Source: JAKRSD01 sp964473995 | Lineage (GTDB): Bacteria > Bacteroidota > Bacteroidia > CAIKAF01 | Direction: 5' to 3' | Assembly (NCBI GenBank): GCA_964473995.1 | Contig: CAYYRB010000038.1 | Location: 1 to 23,319 of the forward strand | DNA: 23,319 nucleotides | Part shown: positions 8,046 to 16,400 of the stretch, in pieces | How positions within the stretch are numbered: position 1 is the first letter of the stretch | Layout: every line of letters begins with the position of its first letter | The notes under the pieces: generated by a model | The model's database searches: none | What the model saw: the letters and a program-made list of their open reading frames with translations, nothing else | What the model was told of the DNA's origin: nothing | Position numbers and translations under genes: made by a program

Positions 8046-9290
8046 ATGAAATTTACAGATTTAAGGCTATTTCCCGAATTGCTTCAGGGATTATCCGATG
8101 CGGGGCTAAAACGTCCCACGGATATTCAGTTTAAGACCATTCCTGCGATTTTGGAAGGGGAAGATGTATTGGCCATTGCCCAAACGGGAACAGGTAAAAC
8201 AGCGGCCTTCGCCATTCCCCTGTTGGACAGAATTTTGTTTCGCCTGCGAAAAAAAGGGCATGACGGTATCCGTGCCGTTGTAATGGTTCCCACGCGTGAA
8301 TTGGCGTTGCAGATTGCGGGAGTGTTCGAAGCATTAGGCAAACATACCCCCGTGAAAACGCTCTGTCTGTTTGGAGGAGTGGAAGAAGAACCCCAGATTA
8401 AGCGACTGGCGCAAGGAGCCGAAATTCTGGTGACTACACCGGGTAGATTATTTGATCTGGCTTCACGCGGCTATATTTCCTTTTCCAATGTGGAATGGCT
8501 TGTTATAGACGAAGCCGACCGCATGCTCGATAACCGGTTTATCAAAGACATTCGCGACCTGCTGAAATACCTGCCCCAAAAGCGGCAAACCCTCTTTTTT
8601 TCAGCCACGCTGGATTCACAAATAAAGAAATTGGCCTATTCCCTCATCAGCCGGAATGCCATCCGCATTCAAATATCGCCAAGAGACCCTGTAACCCGAA
8701 ACGTCAGGCATTTCGTGGCGTTTATCGCGCAGGATGACAAACGTTTTTTTCTGGAACGATTTATACTCAACCATCCTGAGCAAAAAATGCTGGTTTTCGT
8801 TAGAACAAAAGTGAGAGCCGAGCGCGTATCCAAAGCTATGGACCGTGTAGGAATCATCACGCGCACCCTTCATGGAGACATAGATCAGCTGGAACGGATA
8901 GCCACGCTGGACGATTTCAGGCAGGGTAAGTTTCATGTTTTAATAGCGACGGATGTAACGGCAAGAGGGTTGGATGTTCAGGGAGTGCGTTATGTTTTTA
9001 ACTACGATATTCCGGAAAACAGAGAAAATTATGTACACCGTATAGGCCGGACGGGAAGAGGAAATCAGCGGGGTGAAGCCTTTTCTTTCTGCAGCCCGGA
9101 AGAAAAACCTTTGTTGGAAGATATCGAGGATTTACTCGGCGGAAAAATTGACCGGCTCCTATTTGACAAATCGGATTATCAATATACCGTAGAGCAGGCT
9201 CTTCCCGAAAAGCAGGAGTTAAATCGTATGTTGCAGGAGATAGAAAAACTGGAAAATATTCAAAAGAAAAAGAAGAAAAAATCCGATTAA
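8046..9290 (+). CDS. DEAD-box ATP-dependent RNA helicase, RhlE-like
   Basis: A 414-residue RNA helicase that unwinds short RNA duplexes with ATP. All core motifs are present: Q motif (RPTDIQF), motif I AQTGTGKT (45-52), Ia PTRELAL, Ib TPGRL, II DEAD (155-158), III SAT, V ATDVTARGLD and VI HRIGRTGRG (from 331). A short lysine-rich C-terminal tail (KKKKKK, about 408-413), as in RhlE-type proteins, probably gives non-specific RNA affinity. In this group such helicases act in ribosome assembly, RNA decay and cold adaptation; which one applies cannot be told here. ATG 8046 is preferred to the upstream GTG 8037 because the latter lies inside the promoter element. Confidence 0.95.
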   Translation: MKFTDLRLFPELLQGLSDAGLKRPTDIQFKTIPAILEGEDVLAIAQTGTGKTAAFAIPLLDRILFRLRKKGHDGIRAVVMVPTRELALQIAGVFEALGKHTPVKTLCLFGGVEEEPQIKRLAQGAEILVTTPGRLFDLASRGYISFSNVEWLVIDEADRMLDNRFIKDIRDLLKYLPQKRQTLFFSATLDSQIKKLAYSLISRNAIRIQISPRDPVTRNVRHFVAFIAQDDKRFFLERFILNHPEQKMLVFVRTKVRAERVSKAMDRVGIITRTLHGDIDQLERIATLDDFRQGKFHVLIATDVTARGLDVQGVRYVFNYDIPENRENYVHRIGRTGRGNQRGEAFSFCSPEEKPLLEDIEDLLGGKIDRLLFDKSDYQYTVEQALPEKQELNRMLQEIEKLENIQKKKKKKSD

Positions 9291-9309
9291 CGGAAATTCC
9301 TGATTGTAC

Positions 9310-10803
9310 TTATCTCGGGTTAACAAAAATATCACGACTCCATCCGCCCTGGAAATCACCCGGAGATCGCTGATCGATATCGGTAGTTCCTTTTCCGCGG
9401 TTGTATAACACCATTTCCCAACGATCATTTTTCTGTTCCATGATGGCATCGCTATGGAGCAGTTCATAGTTGTTCGATGCCGCATTCCTATTCCAAAACA
9501 CAAACGTTCGGTTGGTCTGGCGCATTTCAGAAATGGGATTATACAATTCGTAATACTGCCAGATTTCATAAGGCCAGGCGAAAGGTTCATTGGGTCTCTC
9601 AGAGCGCACGTTAGGCGGACCGTACTGCAAGAAAACACGCCCTCTGTCGGTGTTATATGCCTTCAGATATTGAGCGCCGAATAATTTTTGAGCCAAATTA
9701 ACCTGGGCTTTGTATTTTAGCCACTCTTTTTGAGGATCTGTCGGATTTCTGCGCATCCAAAAAGAAACGATGTATTTTTTCATCATTTCCTTATCTCCGC
9801 TTTTAATTACATTTTTTGCAAATGTTTGCTCCCTGGCGGGTGAAATCGGATTCAGGCAACGGATAAATTCCACGAGCGAATCGGTATTCTCCACAAAAGC
9901 CATAAAGTCCGTACCAATCTGTGAAAGGTCTTCCACCAGTACTTCATTCACTTTTCCGCCACGCTGCAAAAGACGCTGCACTTTGGTAACCGGCTCATTT
10001 AATTTATTCCGGAGTTCCACCTCCAACAGATAATTTCCCGGGGGCACATTTTTCAGGCTGATGGGAAAAACGCCTCCGCAAACCGGCTTTACCTGAAGCA
10101 CGTTCAACCCTTGGGAACTTAGCACTTCAGCACCCGTTTCATAATTCTTAAGTTGATGAAAAAGTAAAAACCGTTCGCCTTCCCCGAAGAAATCAACCGT
10201 GTTATACAACTCGGTATAAAAAGCCATAACGGAATCTTCTCCCGCAAAAAAACCGGTGGTATTGGGATAAATGTCCAAACCCGATTTGGTAAAGACATTT
10301 TCGCCCATGGAAGTCTGGTATTTATTTACCAAAACCGGGGTGGACACGTGGGGTTTTCCCTCGGGAAAATACACCTGTATGCTATCTGCATATTCAATAA
10401 AATTGGTCTCGGGAGCTTGCTTGTCGCGGATGACCATATCGAAACGAAATTTACCTTCCGGCACTGAAAAGCGCCTGGAATCAAGCAGCGAAATTCCGGC
10501 GGTATCTTTGGCCGAAATTTTCCCGGTGGACAGGTTATATTTATCAAACCATTTGATCTGTCCGCCTACCGTAGCGATAAGGGTTATCTCCAATTCCCCT
10601 GAATACGTGCCGTCCTGGTTGTCCGCATACCCGAACGTTCCGCCGAAAATACTGTAGTAGGCCTCTACATAAGGCTGTCCCAACGTAGTTTTAAATACCC
10701 CGTAATCAAATGAGCCGTTCAGCCGTGATTGAGAAAACCCCCCGATCGAACATAATGACACAAAAAAAAGAAAACCGTATTTATACATGGCACTGTAATT
10801 CAT
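9310..10803 (-). CDS. GWxTD domain-type exported protein
   Basis: A 497-residue exported protein. After a signal peptide (ending near GGFSQ) comes a long beta-rich region, and then the C-terminal module typical of GWxTD proteins: a segment FWMRRNPTDPQKEW, then TDRGRVFLQYGPP, then WPYEIWQYY and RTFVFWN. The name-giving motif reads AYNTD (382-386) rather than GWxTD. The function of this Bacteroidota-centred family is unknown; an envelope location is inferred. The start could also be ATG 10788 (MYKYGF). The promoter ends only 7 nt before ATG 10803, so the longer form would be essentially leaderless. It converges with the DEAD-box gene (19-nt gap) and follows the thioredoxin-fold gene on the same strand, but has its own promoter. 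Confidence 0.85.
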   Translation of the reverse strand: MNYSAMYKYGFLFFVSLCSIGGFSQSRLNGSFDYGVFKTTLGQPYVEAYYSIFGGTFGYADNQDGTYSGELEITLIATVGGQIKWFDKYNLSTGKISAKDTAGISLLDSRRFSVPEGKFRFDMVIRDKQAPETNFIEYADSIQVYFPEGKPHVSTPVLVNKYQTSMGENVFTKSGLDIYPNTTGFFAGEDSVMAFYTELYNTVDFFGEGERFLLFHQLKNYETGAEVLSSQGLNVLQVKPVCGGVFPISLKNVPPGNYLLEVELRNKLNEPVTKVQRLLQRGGKVNEVLVEDLSQIGTDFMAFVENTDSLVEFIRCLNPISPAREQTFAKNVIKSGDKEMMKKYIVSFWMRRNPTDPQKEWLKYKAQVNLAQKLFGAQYLKAYNTDRGRVFLQYGPPNVRSERPNEPFAWPYEIWQYYELYNPISEMRQTNRTFVFWNRNAASNNYELLHSDAIMEQKNDRWEMVLYNRGKGTTDIDQRSPGDFQGGWSRDIFVNPR

Positions 10804-10810
10804 TACTAAG

Positions 10811-10838
10811 CAAAGGTAACCAAAAGGAGGTTAGGCAA
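10811..10838 (-). promoter_or_regulatory. Promoter of the GWxTD-type gene
   Basis: On the minus strand, TTG (10838-10836), a 17-nt spacer, then TACCTTTG (10818-10811), an exact -7 match. It lies in the 62-nt gap after the upstream gene and gives the GWxTD gene its own transcription start. Confidence 0.6.
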
Positions 10839-10865
10839 AAAAACAATTTTAGGAGTTTGTCGCCG

Positions 10866-12230
10866 CTACTTGGTAAACGGCGCTAATTTGGATTCGGCAT
10901 CTGGCTCCGAAGGCAGGGGTGCTTTGGGCATCAGGTAGGTACCGTCGGGAGAAAGCACCATGCAGGTGCAATCGCTCTTCAGACGAAAATCGCCCAAGGC
11001 GGCAAATTCTTTGTTCAAGAAGACATCGTACGTAAGTCGAAGTGCATTTCGGGTACGGGTAAGTTTTTCCGGACTTGTGTTGATCAAAACCGCAACGGGA
11101 ACCAGCCTCTCTTTCCACTTTTTCTTCAGCTCGTTCAGTGCGGCCATTTCGGCTGTAGCTACTTCCGATTCTGGAGCAAAAAAACAAAGATAAACGGGTC
11201 TTTTAAATTGAGCCGGCACCTCCGTTTCATTCCCCGCCGCATCGAGAACGGTCAAAGATGGCGCCTGATCGCCCCGGATGGGTTCTCGCCATTTTCGGTA
11301 AAAGCGTGCAGCCAGAGAACGAACGGATGCATGGGACGATGAATCCGCAAAGCGGGAAACCAAAGACAGCAGCGCATCGCGGTTGTACGATTTATCAAAC
11401 CACAATTCGGAAAGGCCGAGAATAACCGCTCCCTCACCCACTGCATTGTTGGGATAGTAAAAATCGGCCGAGAGCCGCTGCATGATCGTATCATGCCGTT
11501 GAAAAGCGTGGATAAGCGCTTTCACCGGTTCCATTTTCTTACGCAGCAAAAGTTCGCGTAATCTTCCCTTGTAAATTTCGGTGAAGGCGTAGGCATAATC
11601 CGGATTTTCCGGGGTGAACGGCATATTTTTTATGCGTGCGGCAAAAAAAGCCTGATCTGAAAAAACACGGGAAACGAGGCGGAGCTCATCCAACCGGAAG
11701 GCAAGGTAGGTCTTAAAAAGCGGCTCGGAATAGGATGCAAAAGCGCGGGACAGCGAGTCGCAAAAAAGGGCTGTTTTTTTTGCCAAAGAGCCCATGTATA
11801 ATGAGGTATTGTATTGAGTAATATACGCATTAACCAATCCGTTCAGGGAATCCACAAAGCGGTTCGGATCTGACTGGGGCAGGTGTTCATTGTTTCGGAC
11901 AAAATAGGGTTTCTTCGTTTCATCTTCCGCAAATGAAAAATGATAAGATGTTCCCGGTAGCGCGATAAAATCTATCTCGGCTCCGCCTCCCGTCAGTCGC
12001 ACCCAAGAGATCTTAGCGAGATTGAACGATAATTCAGCGGAACCGTTTTGCGGCGACGTTTCCTGCAAATAAACGGGCGATAGCGAAATATAATCGGCAA
12101 AGGTGAGCGCATACATCCGTTGTACGGGGGCGGGCACATTTTCCACATGAACGGTGACAACCTGACCGGTGCCCTTCAATACAGGAAAAAGGAGAAAGCA
12201 AACAAAAAGCGGTAGTGAAAAGAAACGCAT
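10866..12230 (-). CDS. Exported protein with a cysteine-less TlpA/thioredoxin-like C-terminal domain
   Basis: A 454-residue exported protein. A signal peptide (about 1-22, ending TGQ) is followed by about 300 residues of mixed helical sequence of no family I recognise. From about 325 a thioredoxin-like (TlpA/AhpC-TSA) domain begins with APSLTVLDAAGNE. At the active-site position FFAPESEVATAEM takes the place of the usual CxxC segment: the two cysteines are Ser355 and Ala358, so ordinary thiol-disulfide exchange there is impossible. A CTC pair occurs later (SDCTCMVLSPDG), near the cis-proline loop. The frame opens at 12338, but MRFFSLPLF at 12230 starts the signal peptide. It lies downstream of coaD (58-nt gap) and may be cotranscribed. 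Confidence 0.78.
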   Translation of the reverse strand: MRFFSLPLFVCFLLFPVLKGTGQVVTVHVENVPAPVQRMYALTFADYISLSPVYLQETSPQNGSAELSFNLAKISWVRLTGGGAEIDFIALPGTSYHFSFAEDETKKPYFVRNNEHLPQSDPNRFVDSLNGLVNAYITQYNTSLYMGSLAKKTALFCDSLSRAFASYSEPLFKTYLAFRLDELRLVSRVFSDQAFFAARIKNMPFTPENPDYAYAFTEIYKGRLRELLLRKKMEPVKALIHAFQRHDTIMQRLSADFYYPNNAVGEGAVILGLSELWFDKSYNRDALLSLVSRFADSSSHASVRSLAARFYRKWREPIRGDQAPSLTVLDAAGNETEVPAQFKRPVYLCFFAPESEVATAEMAALNELKKKWKERLVPVAVLINTSPEKLTRTRNALRLTYDVFLNKEFAALGDFRLKSDCTCMVLSPDGTYLMPKAPLPSEPDAESKLAPFTK

Positions 12231-12283
12231 AACTTCCCTAACGGGTGAATGCGGCAGATGGAAATTTTTTTTGGAAAAATTCA

Positions 12284-12291
12284 CAAATCTA
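12284..12291 (-). promoter_or_regulatory. Possible -7 element for the thioredoxin-fold gene
   Basis: TAGATTTG on the minus strand matches TAnnTTTG and straddles the coaD stop codon, 53 nt before ATG 12230. No TTG lies at the right distance upstream, so this is weak. Confidence 0.3.
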
Positions 12292-12765
12292 TCCATGCAG
12301 AAAAGGAAGAATCCGTTCGGGAACAAACTGCGAAACATCTCCTCCGTGGCGCAGAATATCGCGCACGATGCTGCTGTTGATGGCGGAAAGTCCCGGAGAA
12401 GAAATCATGAAAACCGTTTCGATGGCGGGATCCAACGCATTGTTGGCCTGGGCAATATTCCTTTCGTACTCAAAATCGGTTGAGGATCTCAGTCCGCGCA
12501 AAATAAAGCGCGCACCCAACGTTTTGCAAAACTCCGTGGTTAATCCTTCATAGGCCTTAACGGAAACTCCCTCGACTTCCCCAAAAACGGCACGGAGCAT
12601 ATCCAACCGCTGATCCAATGAAAAATAGCCCGACTGCGGTTTAGCCGCATTGTGCCCGATGGCCACCACGATTTCATCAAACAGGGGAAGGGAGCGCAAA
12701 ACCATCGCTTCATGACCACGGGTTACCGGATCAAAAGTTCCGGGATATACGGCAATTCGTTTCAT
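12289..12765 (-). CDS. coaD: Phosphopantetheine adenylyltransferase
   Basis: A 158-residue cytoplasmic enzyme that transfers AMP from ATP to 4'-phosphopantetheine, the fourth step of CoA synthesis. The nucleotidyltransferase signature reads YPGTFDPVTRGH, with Thr15 and His18 of the (H/T)xGH motif. RGLRSSTDFEYE binds substrate and NSSIVRDI corresponds to the second nucleotide-binding motif. The length is normal and nothing is missing. ATG 12765 follows another ATG at 12768 directly; either could be used, and the -7 element ends 4 nt before the first, so the mRNA may be leaderless. The longer frame to 12810 overlaps the promoter and is rejected. Confidence 0.96.
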   Translation of the reverse strand: MKRIAVYPGTFDPVTRGHEAMVLRSLPLFDEIVVAIGHNAAKPQSGYFSLDQRLDMLRAVFGEVEGVSVKAYEGLTTEFCKTLGARFILRGLRSSTDFEYERNIAQANNALDPAIETVFMISSPGLSAINSSIVRDILRHGGDVSQFVPERILPFLHG

Positions 12766-12772
12766 CATGCAA

Positions 12773-12780
12773 CAAATGTA
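12773..12780 (-). promoter_or_regulatory. -7 promoter element of coaD
   Basis: TACATTTG on the minus strand is an exact TAnnTTTG match, ending 4 nt before ATG 12768 and 7 nt before ATG 12765. The nearest upstream TTG beyond it is about 27 nt away, longer than usual. Confidence 0.45.
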
Positions 12781-12942
12781 GGCCAATCTTTCGGATGTTA
12801 AAAATATCAAATGAGAAAGTAAAAAATAGGCTCATCCGTTTGTCAATTGTACTTACAAGGAAGTAAGAATAGGAAAAATCGGGCGACTAACATAACACTA
12901 CAATATGAAAATCAATTATTTATGAAATTTTCTAAGAGAATG

Positions 12943-12971
12943 TTGAGAAATCAATCAAAAAATTATCTTTG
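12943..12971 (+). promoter_or_regulatory. Strong promoter of the DUF2795 gene
   Basis: TTG (12943-12945), an 18-nt AT-rich spacer, then TATCTTTG (12964-12971): a near-ideal Bacteroidota housekeeping promoter. Transcription would start near 12975-12978, giving a leader of about 75 nt. Confidence 0.7.
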
Positions 12972-13021
12972 CGCTCCCAAACAAAAAAAAAGTTTCCTTT
13001 TTATTTGTTTTTGGAAGAGCG
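12972..13021 (+). promoter_or_regulatory. Long hairpin in the 5' leader of the DUF2795 gene
   Basis: Arms at 12972-12991 and 12998-13021 fold as CGCTC/GAGCG, CCAAA/TTTGG, then C-G, AAA/TTT and AAAAA/TTTTT, around a 6-nt loop GTTTCC. There are only small bulges (AA and TT) and one A-A mismatch. It begins at or within a few bases of the predicted transcription start and ends 30 nt before the ATG. It is not followed by a T-run, so it is not a simple terminator. A stabilising or regulatory 5' structure is inferred. Confidence 0.45.
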
Positions 13022-13051
13022 ATTTGAATAACATTTTAAAACGCAAGAACT

Positions 13052-13273
13052 ATGTACTGGACACTTGAACTGGCGCAGTATTTGGAAGATGCGCCCTGGC
13101 CGGCCTCAAAAGACGAACTCATCGATTATGCGATGCGGTCCGGAGCCCCTTTGGAGGTGATTGAGAACCTACAGGAAATGGAAGATGAGGGAGAAGCCTA
13201 CGAATCGATTGAAGATATATGGCCTGATTATCCCACCAAAGACGACTTCTTCTTTAACGAAGACGAATACTAA
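13052..13273 (+). CDS. DUF2795-family small acidic protein
   Basis: A 73-residue, strongly acidic cytoplasmic protein matching the DUF2795 pattern: WPASKDELIDYAMRSGAP, then a helix with VIENLQ, then YESIEDIWPDYP, ending in FFFNEDEY. Its function is unknown. The protein is highly conserved in Bacteroidota as I recall it, and the strong promoter suggests abundant expression. The ATG is the only sensible start; a spurious longer frame overlaps it out of phase. It lies 151 nt upstream of secA on the same strand, but secA has its own -7 element. Confidence 0.88.
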   Translation: MYWTLELAQYLEDAPWPASKDELIDYAMRSGAPLEVIENLQEMEDEGEAYESIEDIWPDYPTKDDFFFNEDEY

Positions 13274-13351
13274 GGAAGCGATTCCGCGGAAAAGTCTGAC
13301 TTTTTGACGCAGAGATAACCCGAATACATCCGAAAAAAAGGATTATTGGGT

Positions 13352-13359
13352 TATCTTTG
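13352..13359 (+). promoter_or_regulatory. -7 promoter element of secA
   Basis: TATCTTTG is an exact -7 match 65 nt before the secA ATG. No TTG lies at normal distance. The resulting leader contains a short GC stem, GGGGC/GCCCC (13373-13377 and 13393-13397), with a 15-nt loop. Confidence 0.5.
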
Positions 13360-13424
13360 TCTGCTTTTAAAGGGGGCCTGATTCTTGATAAAGCCCCACG
13401 GTATTTGAGAATAAACAGCGTAAT

Positions 13425-16400
13425 ATGAGTATCCTTTCCAAACTGTTGAAAGTTTTTGTGGGCGATAAATCGTCCAACGACGTAAGAGAACTTAAACCCA
13501 TAGTAGAAAAAATAAATGCAGAATACGCCCTGCTGGCAACTCTGACCCATGATGAGCTCAGGGAGAAAACAAATGAGTTCCGGGCCCGAATCTCCGATTA
13601 CATACAGGCCGAAACGGAAAAAATAGGTGAACTCAAGCTTCAGGCCGAAGCCAACAAATACGAAGATGCTAAAGAAAATGAGAAGATTTTTGAAGAGATA
13701 GATCGTCTGGAAAAAACCATCACCAAAAAAATTGAGGACGTGCTGGAAGAGCTTCTTCCCTCTGTGTTTGCGGTGATGAAGGAAACGGCCCGACGCTTCA
13801 CTGAAAATGCCACCCTGGAAGTTACCGCCTCTGATTTCGACCGTCAACTGGCTGCGTCCGGAAAAGACTTTATCAGCATCAGCGGAAATAAAGCCATCTG
13901 GAAAAACACCTGGTCGGCTGCGGGAAATACCGTGGTATGGAACATGGTTCACTACGACGTTCAGCTTATGGGTGGTATCGTCCTGCATCGAGGGAAAATT
14001 TCAGAAATGGCCACGGGAGAGGGAAAAACCTTGGTAGGTACTCTTCCCATTTACCTGAATGCGCTCCCCGGAAGAGGAATTCACGTGGTAACGGTAAACG
14101 ATTATCTGGCCAAGCGCGACAGCGAATGGAACGGCCCGCTCTTTCAATTTCACGGGCTCAGCATTGACTGCATCGACAAACATCAACCCAACTCACCCCA
14201 GCGTCAGGCGGCTTATCTGTGCGACATTACCTACGGAACCAACAACGAATTCGGATTTGATTACCTGCGGGACAACATGTCGCGCTCGGTGGAGGATCTG
14301 GTTCAGCGTAAACACAATTATGCCATCGTGGATGAGGTGGACAGCGTACTCATTGATGATGCCCGTACTCCGCTCATCATTTCGGGCCCTACTCCGAAAG
14401 GAGAACACCATGAGTTTGACGCTCTCAAACCTAAAGTAGAGAAACTGATTAACCACCAAAAGCAACTGGTAACCAGAGAGTTATCCGAAGCCAAAAAACT
14501 GCTTACGGAAAGCGGAGGAGACAAGGAAAAGGAGAAACAAGGCGGCGAAAAACTCTTACGTGCCTACCGCGGTTTACCTAAAACAAGCGCACTCATCAAA
14601 TTTTTGAGTGAGCCGGGCATGCGCGCCGTATTGCAAAAAACCGAAAATTTCTACCTGCAGGACCAGGCGAAAGAGATGCATAAAATTGATGATGAATTAT
14701 TTTTTGTCATCGACGAGAAAAACAACTCGGTGGACATGACCGACAAAGGCATTTCGCTTATTACCGACAACACGGGAGATCCCGATTTTTTTATCATTCC
14801 CGACATCAATCTTTCCCTGCACAAATTGGACGGTGAAAACCTGAACAAAGAGGAAAAGGCAAGCCGCAAAGATGAAATCATCCGGGAATATTCGGTAAAA
14901 ACCGAGCGCATCCACTCCGTAAACCAATTATTGAAGGCCTACGCGCTTTTTGAGAAGGATGTGGATTATGTAATCATCGAAGGGAAAGTAAAAATCGTAG
15001 ATGAGCAGACGGGCCGGATCATGGAAGGCCGACGCTATTCCGACGGATTGCATCAGGCCATTGAAGCCAAAGAAAGCGTAAAAGTGGAAGCCGCCACTCA
15101 AACCTATGCCACCATTACGCTGCAGAACTACTTCCGCATGTATAACAAATTGGCGGGCATGACCGGAACGGCAGAAACGGAAGCCAAAGAGTTCTGGGAT
15201 ATTTACAAATTAGACGTTTCGGTAATACCCACCAACAAGCCCATTCAGCGCAAAGATGCCGATGATTTGGTGTATAAAACCAAGCGCGAAAAATACAACG
15301 CCGTTATCGAGCAAACGGAAAAATACGTGCAGGAAGGTCGTCCCGTATTGGTGGGAACCACCTCGGTGGAGATTTCGGAATTGCTGAGCCGTATGCTCAA
15401 AATGAAGAACATCAAACATCAGGTACTGAATGCCAAGCTGCACCAGAAAGAAGCCGATATCGTGGCAGAAGCGGGAAAAGCGGGCACGGTAACCATAGCC
15501 ACCAACATGGCCGGTCGGGGTACCGACATCAAACTGGGCGAAGGCGTAAAAGAAGCGGGAGGATTGGCCATCGTGGGTACCGAAAGACATGACAGCCGAA
15601 GAGTGGACCGTCAGTTACGCGGTCGGGCCGGACGTCAGGGCGATCCGGGTTCTTCCGTATTTTTTGTTTCGCTGGAGGATGACCTGATGCGCCTGTTCGG
15701 ATCGGATCGGATTGCCGGCCTCATGGACCGCATGGGTTACAAAGAGGGTGAGGTAATCACCCACTCCATGATTACCAAATCCATTGAGCGCGCGCAGAAA
15801 AAAGTGGAGGAGAATAACTTCGGCATGCGCAAGCGGCTTTTGGAATACGACGACGTAATGAACCAACAGCGCGAGGTGATTTACCGCATGCGACGGGATG
15901 CCCTGTTCGGAGAACGTATCAGCACCACGCTGGCCGTTATGATCAGCGACGTGATTGACGTACTGGTGAAGGAAACCCATGAAGCCCGTGATTTCGGTGC
16001 TTTTGAATTGGACATGTATAAATACTTCGCCGCCGAAAGTCCGGTAACCGAGGAGGAATTCTTTTCCAAAGAGGCCGACGAGATTGCCGATTTGGTGTAT
16101 GATGCCGTCTTAGAGGTCTATAAAAACCGGGCCGAAACCCTGCGCCGGATGGCCGCCCCCGTAATCAAAGACGTGTACGAAAATCAGGGACACAAATTCA
16201 CCAACATCGTCATTCCCGTTACAGACGGCATGCGTACGCTTCAGCTTACCGTAAATTTGAAAGATGCTTACGAAAGCGAAGGCAAAGAACTAACGCTGGC
16301 AGTTGAAAAATCCATAATGCTGGCCCTCATCGATCAGTCTTGGAAAGAACACCTGCGCGAAATGGACGATCTGAAACAATCGGTTCAGAACGCCCACTTG

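Noticed and set aside
10861..10882. Inverted repeat CGCCG/CGGCG at the end of the thioredoxin-fold gene as a terminator
   Set aside because: The stem is 5 bp with a 12-nt loop that includes the stop codon, and the nearest T-run is about 18 nt further on, so it does not fit an intrinsic terminator.
12847..13068. A 73-residue plus-strand frame upstream of the DUF2795 gene
   Set aside because: It spans the promoter and leader hairpin, has lysine/asparagine-rich AT-driven composition and overlaps the real start out of phase.
13254..13988. A 244-residue minus-strand frame over the secA start
   Set aside because: It is antisense to the secA N-terminal region and promoter, with cysteine/phenylalanine-rich composition typical of a shadow frame.
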